Of a stretch of DNA of 11,126 nucleotides, positions 1 through 7,243 are shown one piece after another. Every line of letters starts with the position of its first letter. The stretch's first letter is position 1. The notes beneath the pieces are model-generated. The model worked only from the letters and a program-made list of their open reading frames with translations. It was not told the DNA's origin and did no database searches. Source of the DNA: Bacteroides sp. (GTDB taxonomy: Bacteria > Bacteroidota > Bacteroidia > Bacteroidales > Bacteroidaceae); contig JASLCM010000199.1 in assembly GCA_030151845.1 (NCBI GenBank), positions 1 through 11,126 on the forward strand, written 5' to 3'. Both the position numbers and the translations under genes were made by a program.

Positions 1-23
1 CAACATTTTTTCTCTTTTTGTGT

Positions 24-31
24 TATATTTG
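24..31 (+). promoter_or_regulatory. Probable -7 box of the nfo promoter
   Basis: The octamer TATATTTG matches the Bacteroidota sigma-factor -7 consensus TAnnTTTG exactly. It lies 27 bases before the nfo ATG, which would give a leader of about 20 bases. A -33 element would fall at the very start of the window, where only a T-rich run is visible, so that half is not supported. Confidence 0.6.
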
Positions 32-58
32 TATAGACACAGTATAAATAACAATAAA

Positions 59-891
59 ATGAAATATATAGGAGCTCATGTAAGTGCAGCTGGAGGGGTG
101 GAAATGCTCCCAAAAATGCACAAGAGATTGGTGCAAATGCATTCGCCCTCTTTACAAAAAATCAAAGACAGTGGGTTAGCAAACCCTTAACAGAAGAAAA
201 TATAAACCAGTTTACCATAAACTGTGAAAAAGTGGGCATAGATTCTGCATATATTCTTCCTCACAACAGCTATCTTACGAATCTTGGACACCCAGCAAAG
301 GAAAATTTAGAAAAAAGTAGAACTGCTTTTCTAGACGAGATGAATAGATGTGAGCTTTTAGGCTTGAAATTACTTAACTTCCATCCTGGAAGCCACCTCA
401 ATAAAATAGAGATTGATAAATGCCTAGATCGGATAGCAGAAAGCATCAATATCACCCTAGATAAGACAGAGGGCGTTACTGCTGTTATTGAAAATACAGC
501 AGGACAAGGAACCAATTTGGGCTTTGAATTTTGGCAACTTGCACACATCATTGATAAGGTAGAAGACAAAAGTCGAGTAGGTGTATGCTTAGACACCTGC
601 CACACTTACACTGCAGGGTATGATATTGTTAATAATTACGACGAGGTTTTTAACGAGTTTGACTCTATAGTTGGATTTAATTACCTCAGAGGAATTCATT
701 TAAACGATTCAAAGAAAGAGCTAGGTAGTAAAGTCGACAGACACGATAGTATAGGTAAGGGGTTAATAGGTGAGGATTTTTTCAAGAGATTCATGAAAGA
801 CCCTCGCTTTAACAACATCCCAATTGTTCTAGAAACACCAGATGATACCCTTTGGGGGCAAGAAATTGAATGGCTCCGCTCCTTGGAGTAA
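59..891 (+). pseudogene. nfo: Endonuclease IV (AP endonuclease), broken by a -1 frameshift near codon 15
   Basis: Endonuclease IV cuts DNA 5' to abasic sites and removes 3'-blocking groups in base excision repair. The ATG at 59 opens MKYIGAHVSAAGGVE, the classic N-terminus of the family, but after codon 15 the frame runs to a TAA at 187-189. Adding one A in the AAA run at 102-104 restores one frame of 277 residues, close to the 285 of E. coli Nfo. In this restored protein all nine metal ligands of the tri-metal site are present: H69, H109, E145, D179, H182, H214, D227, H229 and E259. An open frame from a GTG at 232 is only the tail of the gene and lacks H69-containing strands' N-terminal context, so it is not a credible start. 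No slippery heptamer of the X_XXY_YYZ type is present at the break. The gene is either recently inactivated or intact with a base missing from the assembly. The promoter box at 24-31 supports the start at 59. Confidence 0.92.
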
Positions 892-936
892 ATAGAATTT
901 TCCCTGATCTAAAGAATCTCACTAAAATTATAGTTT

Positions 937-1929
937 ATGAAAACAACTGAAATTCTCTTAGCTAAAAGACCGATAGGTAAACCTACTATAGATGACTTTC
1001 AATTCAAAGAAAGAGTAGTAGATAAATTAAAAGATGGAGAGGTTTTACTCCAGTCATTATATGTATCGGTCGATCCTTACATGCGAAGTAGGATGAGTGA
1101 TGCTAAATCTTACGTTGCTCCCTACGAGCTAGGTCAGCCTATTAGTGGCGGTGTAGTTGCCGTGGTAAAGCAAAGTAAAAGTAGATTATTAGCAACAGGA
1201 GATAAAGTTTTAGGTATGTTGCCCTGGGCCACCCACTCCATATCTCAAGATGTACATTTGCGTAAAGTAGATGATCGTATTCCTCTCTCTTATTATCTAG
1301 GTATCGCAGGTATGCCAGGCCTTACTGCCTATTTTGGAATAACGGATATCTGCAATCCAAAATCGGGAGAAACGGTAGTGATATCTGGTGCTGCAGGAGC
1401 AGTAGGTACTGTTGCCGGACAAATCGCAAAAATAAGAGACTGTAAAGTTGTAGGGATAGCAGGAGGCAAAGAGAAGTGCAGGTTACTTATTGATAAATTC
1501 AACTTCGATGCTGCTATAGATTATAAACAACCTCATTTTCTTGAAGAGCTAAAAAAGGCTTGCCCAGATGGGGTTGACTGCTACTATGACAATGTAGGTG
1601 GAGAGATAACTGATGCTGTTGTTTCACTCTTCAATAAGTATGCTAGAATGGCTTTATGTGGTCAAATATCCCTATATAATGAGACCAAACAACCTATTGG
1701 GCCTAGAATACTACCCACACTATTAAAGACAAGTTCACTTGTTAAAGGATTTATTGTAAGTGACTATAAAGATCACTTTGAACCAGCTACTAAGGAGCTA
1801 ATAAAGTGGATTCAAAGTGAAAAATTAACTTATACTGAAACAATTCTAGAAGGTTTCGAACAGATACCACATGCCTTTATTGGATTATTTGACGGGGTCA
1901 ATAAAGGAAAAATGATCGTAAAATTATAA
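937..1929 (+). CDS. Zinc-independent NADP-dependent oxidoreductase (MDR superfamily, CurA/leukotriene B4 dehydrogenase-like)
   Basis: This 330-residue protein is a medium-chain dehydrogenase/reductase of the group that includes the E. coli curcumin reductase CurA and prostaglandin/leukotriene reductases. These enzymes use NADPH to reduce the C=C bond of alpha,beta-unsaturated carbonyls in the cytoplasm. The N-terminal catalytic (GroES-like) domain has VDPYMR at 45-50 and AGMPGLTAY at 124-132. The Rossmann domain has the glycine-rich NADP loop GAAGAVG at 151-157 and YDNVGG at 217-222. The C-terminus ends in GKMIVKL, typical of the family. No catalytic or structural zinc-ligand pattern of alcohol dehydrogenases is seen. 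The length is normal. The gene starts 45 bases after nfo with no TAnnTTTG box between, so it is probably read from the nfo promoter. The true substrate cannot be told from sequence. A role in detoxifying reactive aldehydes or enones would suit the family but is inference. Confidence 0.93.
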   Translation: MKTTEILLAKRPIGKPTIDDFQFKERVVDKLKDGEVLLQSLYVSVDPYMRSRMSDAKSYVAPYELGQPISGGVVAVVKQSKSRLLATGDKVLGMLPWATHSISQDVHLRKVDDRIPLSYYLGIAGMPGLTAYFGITDICNPKSGETVVISGAAGAVGTVAGQIAKIRDCKVVGIAGGKEKCRLLIDKFNFDAAIDYKQPHFLEELKKACPDGVDCYYDNVGGEITDAVVSLFNKYARMALCGQISLYNETKQPIGPRILPTLLKTSSLVKGFIVSDYKDHFEPATKELIKWIQSEKLTYTETILEGFEQIPHAFIGLFDGVNKGKMIVKL

Positions 1930-1938
1930 CAAGAATGA

Positions 1939-1966
1939 AAAAGGTAGGAACTAGTTCCTACCTTTT
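1939..1966. terminator. Bidirectional intrinsic terminator between the oxidoreductase and purA
   Basis: A perfect 28-base palindrome: left arm AAAAGGTAGGAA, centre CTAG, right arm TTCCTACCTTTT. As RNA it forms a 12-base-pair stem with a 4-base loop. On either strand the GC-rich part of the stem is followed by a run of T, so it can end both the oxidoreductase transcript and the convergent fur-purA transcript. It begins 9 bases after the oxidoreductase stop and ends 4 bases before the complement of the purA stop. Confidence 0.93.
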
Positions 1967-1970
1967 CTAT

Positions 1971-3230
1971 TTATCTTATTATTGTTTGATCCCTATCGGG
2001 GCCAACAGAAACAATAGCAATTGCTACTCCCAGTTCTCGTTCTAAAAATTCTATGTATTCTTTAAATCTTACTGGAAATTCTGTCTCACTTCTCATTTTT
2101 GTCATATCACATTCCCATCCAGATAGCTCTTTATAAATAGGCTTAATGGTAGCATCAACCTCATAGGGGAAATGTTTTATCTCTTTGCCGTCAATTTCAT
2201 AAGCTACACAAGCCTTAATACTCTTAAAAGTATCAAGAACATCACTCTTCATCATGATTAACTTAGTTACACCATTAACCATTATAGCATAACGTAATGC
2301 AACTAAATCAATCCATCCACACCTACGCTTTCTTCCTGTAACAGCACCGAATTCATGACCCAACTCACCAAGTTTATCACCAACTTCGTCAAATAGTTCT
2401 GTTGGGAAAGGCCCTTCTCCTACTCGAGTACAATATGCCTTGAATATACCAAACACTTCACCTATTCTATTAGGAGCAACTCCTAAACCTGTGCATGCGC
2501 CTGCCGATACTGTATTTGAAGATGTAACATAAGGATAAGATCCGAAGTCTACATCTAACATAGTACCTTGTGCACCTTCACAAAGAACACTCTTCTCTTC
2601 AAGAAGAAGGTTATTGATAACATGCTCACTATCAATAAAAGTAAATTCTTTTAAAAACTCCACTCCAGCGAACCACTCTTTTTCCAACTCTTCTAATGAA
2701 TAAGAGAAGTTTAAGCTCTTAAGAATGTGCTCATGATGTGCTTTTAGCTCTGCATACTTTTCAGTAAAGTTAGCTAAAATATCACCTACTCTAAGCCCAA
2801 TACGACTAACTTTGTCTGTATAAGTAGGTCCTATTCCTTTACCTGTTGTTCCAACCTTAGCATCACCTTTTGCAGCTTCATAAGCTGCATCTAATAGTCG
2901 ATGCGTGGGCAAAATTAAATGAGCCTTTTTTGATATTTTTAATCGATCACGCAGGTCATGCCCTGAAGCCATTAGCGACTCAGCTTCTGCTTTGAATAAA
3001 GCTGGATCTAAAACAACACCATTACCTATGATATTAACTTTATCACCTTGGAAAATACCGGATGGGATTGATCGTAAAACATATTTTTCACCTTCAAACT
3101 CTAAAGTATGTCCCGCATTTGGTCCGCCTTGAAAGCGAGCGATGACATCATACTTTGGAGTCAGAACATCAACAACTTTACCTTTGCCTTCATCACCCCA
3201 CTGTAAACCTAATAAAACATCTACTTTCAT
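1971..3230 (-). CDS. purA: Adenylosuccinate synthetase
   Basis: PurA joins IMP and aspartate using GTP, giving adenylosuccinate, the first committed step from IMP to AMP. The 419-residue protein is full length for the family (432 in E. coli). The P-loop-like GDEGKGK lies at 12-18 with the catalytic acid D13 and H41 in GGPNAGHTL, the same numbering as E. coli. GKGIGP is at 130-135 and K140 follows. EGAQG is at 218-222, TGRKRRCGW at 298-306, and the guanine-recognition segment KSDVLD at 328-333 (E. coli has KLDVLD). VSVGPDR is at 407-413. The gene lies 10 bases after the fur-family gene on the same strand and has no promoter box of its own, so the two very likely form one transcript ending at the palindrome at 1939-1966. 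I see no frameshift or missing key residue. Confidence 0.98.
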   Translation of the reverse strand: MKVDVLLGLQWGDEGKGKVVDVLTPKYDVIARFQGGPNAGHTLEFEGEKYVLRSIPSGIFQGDKVNIIGNGVVLDPALFKAEAESLMASGHDLRDRLKISKKAHLILPTHRLLDAAYEAAKGDAKVGTTGKGIGPTYTDKVSRIGLRVGDILANFTEKYAELKAHHEHILKSLNFSYSLEELEKEWFAGVEFLKEFTFIDSEHVINNLLLEEKSVLCEGAQGTMLDVDFGSYPYVTSSNTVSAGACTGLGVAPNRIGEVFGIFKAYCTRVGEGPFPTELFDEVGDKLGELGHEFGAVTGRKRRCGWIDLVALRYAIMVNGVTKLIMMKSDVLDTFKSIKACVAYEIDGKEIKHFPYEVDATIKPIYKELSGWECDMTKMRSETEFPVRFKEYIEFLERELGVAIAIVSVGPDRDQTIIR

Positions 3231-3240
3231 TCTCTACTTG

Positions 3241-3714
3241 TTATTTATGATCTCGTTTTAATTTATTCTGCTTTTCACATTTATGACATAGGCCATAAAT
3301 ATATAAAGCATAGTGTGATTGAGAGAAGCGACTAAATTTAGTCTTCTCTATTATTTTTTGAATTGATTCGTCTTGAAATTCAGTTATTTTACCACACTGA
3401 GTACAAACTTGATGATGATGGGTTTCCCTGTTATAGGTTTTTTCATACTGTGATGTGGAACCAAATTGGTGCTTAATAAGAAGTTTTGCGTCTATTAAAA
3501 GATTGATGGTATTATAAAGTGTTGCTCGGCTGACTCTGAAATTCTCTTTATCAATCATATGAGAATATAGAGTTTCAATATCAAAGTGCCCCTCTAAAGA
3601 GTAGATAGTTTCAAGTATAGCAAACCGTTCAGGAGTTTTTCGATGCTTATTTACTCGTAAATACTCTGTAAAGATTTGACATACTGTCTCTATAACTTTT
3701 TTATTATCCATCAT
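3241..3714 (-). CDS. Fur-family metal- or peroxide-responsive transcriptional regulator
   Basis: This 157-residue protein has the Fur fold: an N-terminal winged helix-turn-helix (about 25-85, recognition region VSRATLYNTINLL at 61-73) followed by a dimerisation domain. Two CxxC pairs, C104/C107 and C143/C146, form the structural zinc site seen in many Fur, Zur and PerR proteins. The HHH cluster at 99-101, E112 and H134 fall where regulatory-metal ligands sit in the family. These residues do not separate iron (Fur), zinc (Zur) and peroxide (PerR) sensing with confidence, so I give no symbol. Two ATG codons stand in tandem at 3714 and 3711, and either could be the start. A promoter box lies 17 bases upstream. 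Its pairing with purA 10 bases downstream suggests shared expression, but whether the regulator acts on purA is unknown. Confidence 0.93.
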   Translation of the reverse strand: MMDNKKVIETVCQIFTEYLRVNKHRKTPERFAILETIYSLEGHFDIETLYSHMIDKENFRVSRATLYNTINLLIDAKLLIKHQFGSTSQYEKTYNRETHHHQVCTQCGKITEFQDESIQKIIEKTKFSRFSQSHYALYIYGLCHKCEKQNKLKRDHK

Positions 3715-3730
3715 TTCGCAATAAGCACAA

Positions 3731-3738
3731 CAAAGTTA
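3731..3738 (-). promoter_or_regulatory. Probable -7 box of the fur-purA promoter
   Basis: On the minus strand the octamer TAACTTTG matches TAnnTTTG exactly, 16 bases before the first ATG of the fur-family gene. The leader would be very short, roughly ten bases. About 20 bases further upstream is a weak TTTA-type sequence that could stand in for the -33 TTTG element. Confidence 0.6.
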
Positions 3739-3781
3739 ATCTATATTTACTAAACCTAAAATTTTATGGCTTATACTTTAC

Positions 3782-4444
3782 CTATAAATATTGAATTTCA
3801 TTTTGAACCAATCGATACAAATTTTGCTCATGCTCTTTCGATGAATCCGAATACTTCTCAACATCCTTTAGCAAAAGGGTTGCTTCCCTTCTCCCTTTGT
3901 TTATGTACTTTTTCATAGCTAATAAAGCAGCATTTCGCACATGATACTCATCTGAGCAAGCAGCTGTTATTGCTTGATCAATAAATTCATTTTCTGATTG
4001 ATTATCGAGGTTTGTATGCACCAAAAGACGTGCTAATGTTAAAAAACCACAGGTTTGTACATATTCTTGATCTGATGCTATCCATTGAAAACTTTTAGTT
4101 TGTGCGTAAGGTAGCTTTTGAAACAAGTTCATACAGGCTATCTCGGCTATTTCAATTGTATCTATCCGTAAAACCCAAATATCAGCAATCTCAGGAAAGA
4201 ATGAATCGATAGGCTGCAAAAGTGTTGCTAGGATTTTGGATTCTCTAATCTCCTCTTTCCACAACTCTTGTGCTAACTCATGATTGGGTTCATATTTGGC
4301 TGCAATCATCTTTATGCGCGGTAGCTCTATTCCAAAATTTAATTTATAGTTTAGTCCACGCTTTCTCATACTATGAGACACAGCTCCATTCATTGCTAAA
4401 CGGAACTGTGCTTTAATCTCTTTAATCTGCTCTTTTACAGTCAT
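3782..4444 (-). CDS. DNA alkylation repair-like HEAT-repeat protein (AlkD/AlkC superfamily)
   Basis: This 220-residue, mostly helical protein resembles the DNA alkylation repair family built from HEAT-like repeats, whose member AlkD removes N3- and N7-alkylated bases. The diagnostic part is LWKEEIRESKILATLL at 61-76, followed by short helical repeats to the C-terminus. The family call rests on this helix and the overall repeat pattern. The key residues of Bacillus cereus AlkD (W109, D113, R148, W187) are not clearly matched. There is a W90 and D95 in the right area, but the helix expected to carry the DNA-binding arginine reads TCGFLTLARLL (131-141) without the usual RR pair. It may therefore bind DNA without glycosylase activity, or do something else. 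The ATG lies 3 bases after the DPP III stop, so the two are almost certainly co-transcribed. No terminator is visible between it and the fur promoter. Confidence 0.8.
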   Translation of the reverse strand: MTVKEQIKEIKAQFRLAMNGAVSHSMRKRGLNYKLNFGIELPRIKMIAAKYEPNHELAQELWKEEIRESKILATLLQPIDSFFPEIADIWVLRIDTIEIAEIACMNLFQKLPYAQTKSFQWIASDQEYVQTCGFLTLARLLVHTNLDNQSENEFIDQAITAACSDEYHVRNAALLAMKKYINKGRREATLLLKDVEKYSDSSKEHEQNLYRLVQNEIQYL

Positions 4445-4447
4445 AGT

Positions 4448-6481
4448 TTAATTAAATGTAGGTAATGTAGCATAATCTTTACTGTATCTCAGCATTTGCT
4501 CTGCATACCCCTCATTGTAGGAAACTTTCACGTCAGTTATTTCACCATCCTCATTCAAGATCGGTTCATAAACAGGATTAACAAATCCTTTATAGGGTGA
4601 TAAGTTAAGTTTCTCGTAGCGTTCTAAAACCTCTTTATGGATTACAGGATCTATTTTTACTGCATAGTTCTCTACGATCGCTTTGGCAGCATCGAAATCA
4701 CCTGTAGAACGTATGCGTTGAATCTCCGCTAAAAGCTCTCCAAAAAGTGTGCGTAATTTCTCATAATCATTAATTACCACAAAGGTTTTTCCTTCTTTCT
4801 GAGTTAGCTCTACTACTTTATCTTCTTGCCCTTTTTCATATACCCATTTTGCTATTAGTTGGCGATTTCTCATATGAGCCTCTTCTACATCATTACCTAG
4901 ATCTATGCGAACCAGCTGTGTCAATAAACCATTCATCATAAAGGTGTAGTACTCTGCCTTATAAGCCTCTAGGTTTGGAGTTAATCCCAACTCTACCAAC
5001 TTAGGATCTGCCACATAGTATAGCCCAAAAAGGTCAGCTCTAGCTTCTTCTATTGTAGAACCATAAGCTTTAAGCGCATCCTGTTTGCCAGGCATTATTT
5101 TACCAGAGCCATGTCCTAAACACTCATGTAAATCAGTATGTAAATTGTTTGTTAAGTCACCATACTTATCTATTCTCTCTCTTTCCACATCAGAATATAC
5201 GAACTCTTCGTTAAACCCATTTCCATGAGCAGCTTGAGCATAAGCATCCGTAATATTTCCAATAGTAACAGACTTTGAACCATGTGCACTCCTAATCCAG
5301 TTAGCATTGGGAAGGTTAATACCTATTGCTGTAGCCGGATATAAATCTCCAGCTAGAATAGCTGCAGTAATCACCTTAGCTGTAACACCTTTCACCTCTT
5401 CTTTTTTAAATTCGTCGGCTACCGGTGAGTTCTTTTCAAACCACTGCGCATTACTACTGATAATCTCTGTTCGCTTTGTAGCCTCTATGTCCTTAAAGTT
5501 AACCAAAGACTCCCAACTAGCTTTAAGCCCCAAAGGATCACCATAGGTTTCAGTAAATCCATTTACAAAGTCAACTCTAGAGTTTAAATCCTTCACCCAT
5601 AAAACAGAGTAATCATCATAGGTCTTTAAGTCACCTGTTTGATAAAACTCTACCAACTTCTCTATAACAGCTAACTGCTCTTCATTTTCTGCAACCTCAG
5701 CAGCCTTATTCAACCAGTAAACAATACGCTCAATTGCAGGAGAGTAAAGTCCTCCTACCTTCCAAACAAGCTCCTTAATTTCTCCATTTTCCTTAACCAG
5801 TCTACTGTTTAAGCCATAAGAAACAGGACTTTGATCATTGGGGTCTTTCATAGCATCATAGAAGGCTTCAGCCTCTTCCTGTGTCACCCCACTGTAATAA
5901 TTACAGGCTGAAGTTTTTATTAAGTCTGTACCATCTGCTTGATTTACACGCTTTGCTAATACCGTAGGATCAAATAGAACCGGCTCTAACTCTGCATATA
6001 AGGTTTCTACTGTTTCCCCTTCCTCTAAAGGTAAATTTTCGGCCCCAGTACGAACCATAGCTTCTTTTAGATATTCTTTCGTAAATGTAGGTGCAAACTT
6101 CTCCATACCATAATGGTGATGGATACCATTAGAGAACCAAACACGCTTCAAGTAAGTCTCTAATCCTTTAAATTCTTCACTCTGTTTATCCTCTTTTCCA
6201 TTCGTATAAATAGCTTCTAGCGTTCTTCTTACAGCTAAGTTATACTTACCATTTTGATCATAAAGAATATCTCGTCCAGCAAGAGCTGCTTCAGATAAGA
6301 AGTAAACTAACTTCTTTTGCTGTAAACTCAACTCTTCAAATCCTGGAACGTGATACCTTAAAATTTGTAAATCTGCAAATTGTTCCACGTTATACTCATC
6401 CTTTACTACCGGTTTATCAACTCCACCACAAGAAAATAAAAGGGTGGCCGTACAAATCGATAAGACTGTTTTTTTCCACAT
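4448..6481 (-). CDS. Dipeptidyl-peptidase III, zinc metallopeptidase family M49, predicted lipoprotein
   Basis: DPP III removes dipeptides from the N-terminus of short peptides. The 677-residue length is close to the characterised Bacteroides thetaiotaomicron enzyme. The zinc motif HECLGH is at 452-457 (ligands H452 and H457, catalytic E453), and the third ligand E479 lies in EEARAD (478-483). HECLGH, with one residue fewer than the HELLGH-type HExxxH spacing of other peptidases, is the M49 signature. GINLPNANWIR at 387-397 matches the substrate-backbone-binding NLPNYDDIR strand of eukaryotic DPP III. The N-terminus is a type II signal peptide: K3K4, a hydrophobic stretch, then LFSC with the lipidated Cys at 18, then GG. 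The mature protein should be membrane-anchored, facing the periplasm or the outside. A promoter box stands 49 bases upstream, and the alkylation-repair-like gene follows after 3 bases. The AraC-type gene upstream may regulate it, but this is only suggested by position. Confidence 0.96.
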   Translation of the reverse strand: MWKKTVLSICTATLLFSCGGVDKPVVKDEYNVEQFADLQILRYHVPGFEELSLQQKKLVYFLSEAALAGRDILYDQNGKYNLAVRRTLEAIYTNGKEDKQSEEFKGLETYLKRVWFSNGIHHHYGMEKFAPTFTKEYLKEAMVRTGAENLPLEEGETVETLYAELEPVLFDPTVLAKRVNQADGTDLIKTSACNYYSGVTQEEAEAFYDAMKDPNDQSPVSYGLNSRLVKENGEIKELVWKVGGLYSPAIERIVYWLNKAAEVAENEEQLAVIEKLVEFYQTGDLKTYDDYSVLWVKDLNSRVDFVNGFTETYGDPLGLKASWESLVNFKDIEATKRTEIISSNAQWFEKNSPVADEFKKEEVKGVTAKVITAAILAGDLYPATAIGINLPNANWIRSAHGSKSVTIGNITDAYAQAAHGNGFNEEFVYSDVERERIDKYGDLTNNLHTDLHECLGHGSGKIMPGKQDALKAYGSTIEEARADLFGLYYVADPKLVELGLTPNLEAYKAEYYTFMMNGLLTQLVRIDLGNDVEEAHMRNRQLIAKWVYEKGQEDKVVELTQKEGKTFVVINDYEKLRTLFGELLAEIQRIRSTGDFDAAKAIVENYAVKIDPVIHKEVLERYEKLNLSPYKGFVNPVYEPILNEDGEITDVKVSYNEGYAEQMLRYSKDYATLPTFN

Positions 6482-6502
6482 ATTACTATCTTTTTACTAT
6501 TT

Positions 6503-6549
6503 AAAAGGGATTATCTATGTCTAATTGTACAAAGATAACCCCTTCTTTT
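6503..6549 (-). terminator. Imperfect inverted repeat, possible terminator of the AraC-type gene overlapping the DPP III promoter
   Basis: AAAAGGGATTATC (6503-6515) pairs with GATAACCCCTTCTTTT (6534-6549) with one mismatch and one bulge, leaving an 18-base loop. Read on the minus strand, the stem is followed by TTTT, so it could end transcripts coming from the AraC-type gene, whose stop is 33 bases upstream. The loop is larger than usual for an intrinsic terminator, so confidence is limited. The DPP III -7 box lies partly inside the first-transcribed arm. Confidence 0.4.
6530..6537 (-). promoter_or_regulatory. Probable -7 box of the DPP III operon promoter
   Basis: The minus strand reads TATCTTTG, an exact match to TAnnTTTG, 48 bases before the DPP III ATG. 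The predicted start of transcription would be around 6524, giving a leader of about 40 bases. No clear TTTG -33 element is seen at the expected distance. Confidence 0.6.
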
Positions 6550-6581
6550 AATTATCGATAAAACATTCAGCTAAAATATTA

Positions 6582-7034
6582 TCACCTCAAATTTTTCTTA
6601 CGATATTCATGTGGCGTTTCACCTACATTTTTATAAAAAGAGGCATAAAAAGACTGTCTGTTTGCAAATCCTACCATAGCACTAATCTCTTCAATTGTTT
6701 TATATTGATACCGTCTATCTATCAACATATACAGCGCGTCTTTTATACGATACTCATTAACCAATCTAGAATAATTTTTACCAAACCTGGTATTAATAAC
6801 TGCAGATAAGTAACGAGCATTCGTTTCTAATTCCTCAGCCATTTTTTTTGCAGTATAGGTGGGATCTCTATATTTTTTCTGAACGATAATGAGCTGAAAA
6901 ATCTGTTCATACAACTGGTCTGCTAATTCAGGTTTTACTAGTGCACGATAAGCTGCGTATTTGGGCTTTTCGCTTAGTAAACTATAAGGTTTTCTCCCCT
7001 TTTTCAAGGGTTTTTCTTTTATTGGATCCTTCAT
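6582..7034 (-). CDS. Small AraC-type helix-turn-helix transcriptional regulator
   Basis: A 150-residue protein made of little more than the C-terminal DNA-binding domain of AraC/XylS regulators. The first helix-turn-helix covers roughly 60-81 (TAKKMAEELETNARYLSAVI) and the second roughly 113-145, ending in GFANRQSFYASFYKN and GETPHEYR, the strongly conserved part of the family. The first 35 residues are lysine-rich and probably disordered. No sensor, receiver or membrane domain is present, so the signal it answers to is unknown. I start it at the ATG at 7034. An in-frame TTG two codons earlier (7040) would add only two residues and is less likely. No TAnnTTTG box is visible upstream. It is transcribed towards the DPP III gene 100 bases away, and regulation of that gene or of itself is possible but unproven. 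Confidence 0.9.
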   Translation of the reverse strand: MKDPIKEKPLKKGRKPYSLLSEKPKYAAYRALVKPELADQLYEQIFQLIIVQKKYRDPTYTAKKMAEELETNARYLSAVINTRFGKNYSRLVNEYRIKDALYMLIDRRYQYKTIEEISAMVGFANRQSFYASFYKNVGETPHEYRKKNLR

Positions 7035-7243
7035 AATCAATCAGGTTTAAGGTTTTATTTTTTTTTGAATAAGAAAAATTTCACACAATATTCTTTACTT
7101 CGCAAAGTAATTTGTTTTTTTTATATATGCAATTATTTTTTACAATCTAATCGTGTTATCTTTATCCTAAATTATTGCCTATTGGCCTCAAATGCCGATG
7201 AATAAAGGAAAGGGTATCTTTTCTTATAATTTACAGAATTATC
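7035..7243. other. AT-rich divergent intergenic region between the AraC-type gene and recQ
   Basis: About 209 bases without a gene, rich in A and T runs. It should hold the promoters of both flanking genes. On the plus strand two near-matches to the -7 consensus are present: TATCTTTA at 7157-7164 and TATCTTTT at 7215-7222, each lacking only the final G. Neither has a clear -33 TTTG at the usual spacing. No exact box is found on the minus strand for the regulator gene. A 16-base perfect inverted repeat is listed separately. I see no small ORF or RNA gene in it. Confidence 0.5.
7095..7110. repeat. 16-base inverted repeat, possible operator
   Basis: TTACTT-CGCA-AAGTAA is a perfect 6-base inverted repeat around a 4-base centre, 61 bases upstream of the AraC-type gene. 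It has no T tract suited to a terminator and lies in a position where a dimeric regulator could bind. Arms this short can occur by chance in AT-rich DNA, so a function is only suggested. Confidence 0.35.

Noticed and set aside
98..112. Programmed -1 ribosomal frameshifting in nfo
   Set aside because: A -1 shift after GAA would restore the frame, but GTG GAA ATG is not an X_XXY_YYZ slippery site, no strong downstream stem is evident, and nfo is not known to use recoding.
270..605. A 111-codon open frame on the minus strand inside nfo
   Set aside because: It is antisense to strongly conserved coding sequence and its translation resembles no protein. The same applies to the frames at 5307-5546, 6609-6809, 7740-7937 and 8397-8585.
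232..891. A shorter endonuclease IV starting at GTG 232
   Set aside because: It would drop the first beta strands of the TIM barrel, while the upstream sequence clearly encodes the family N-terminus in two frames separated by one missing base.
7035..7243. A small RNA or riboswitch upstream of recQ
   Set aside because: The region is AT-rich with T runs but has no conserved riboswitch core, no stable multi-stem structure and no terminator ahead of recQ.
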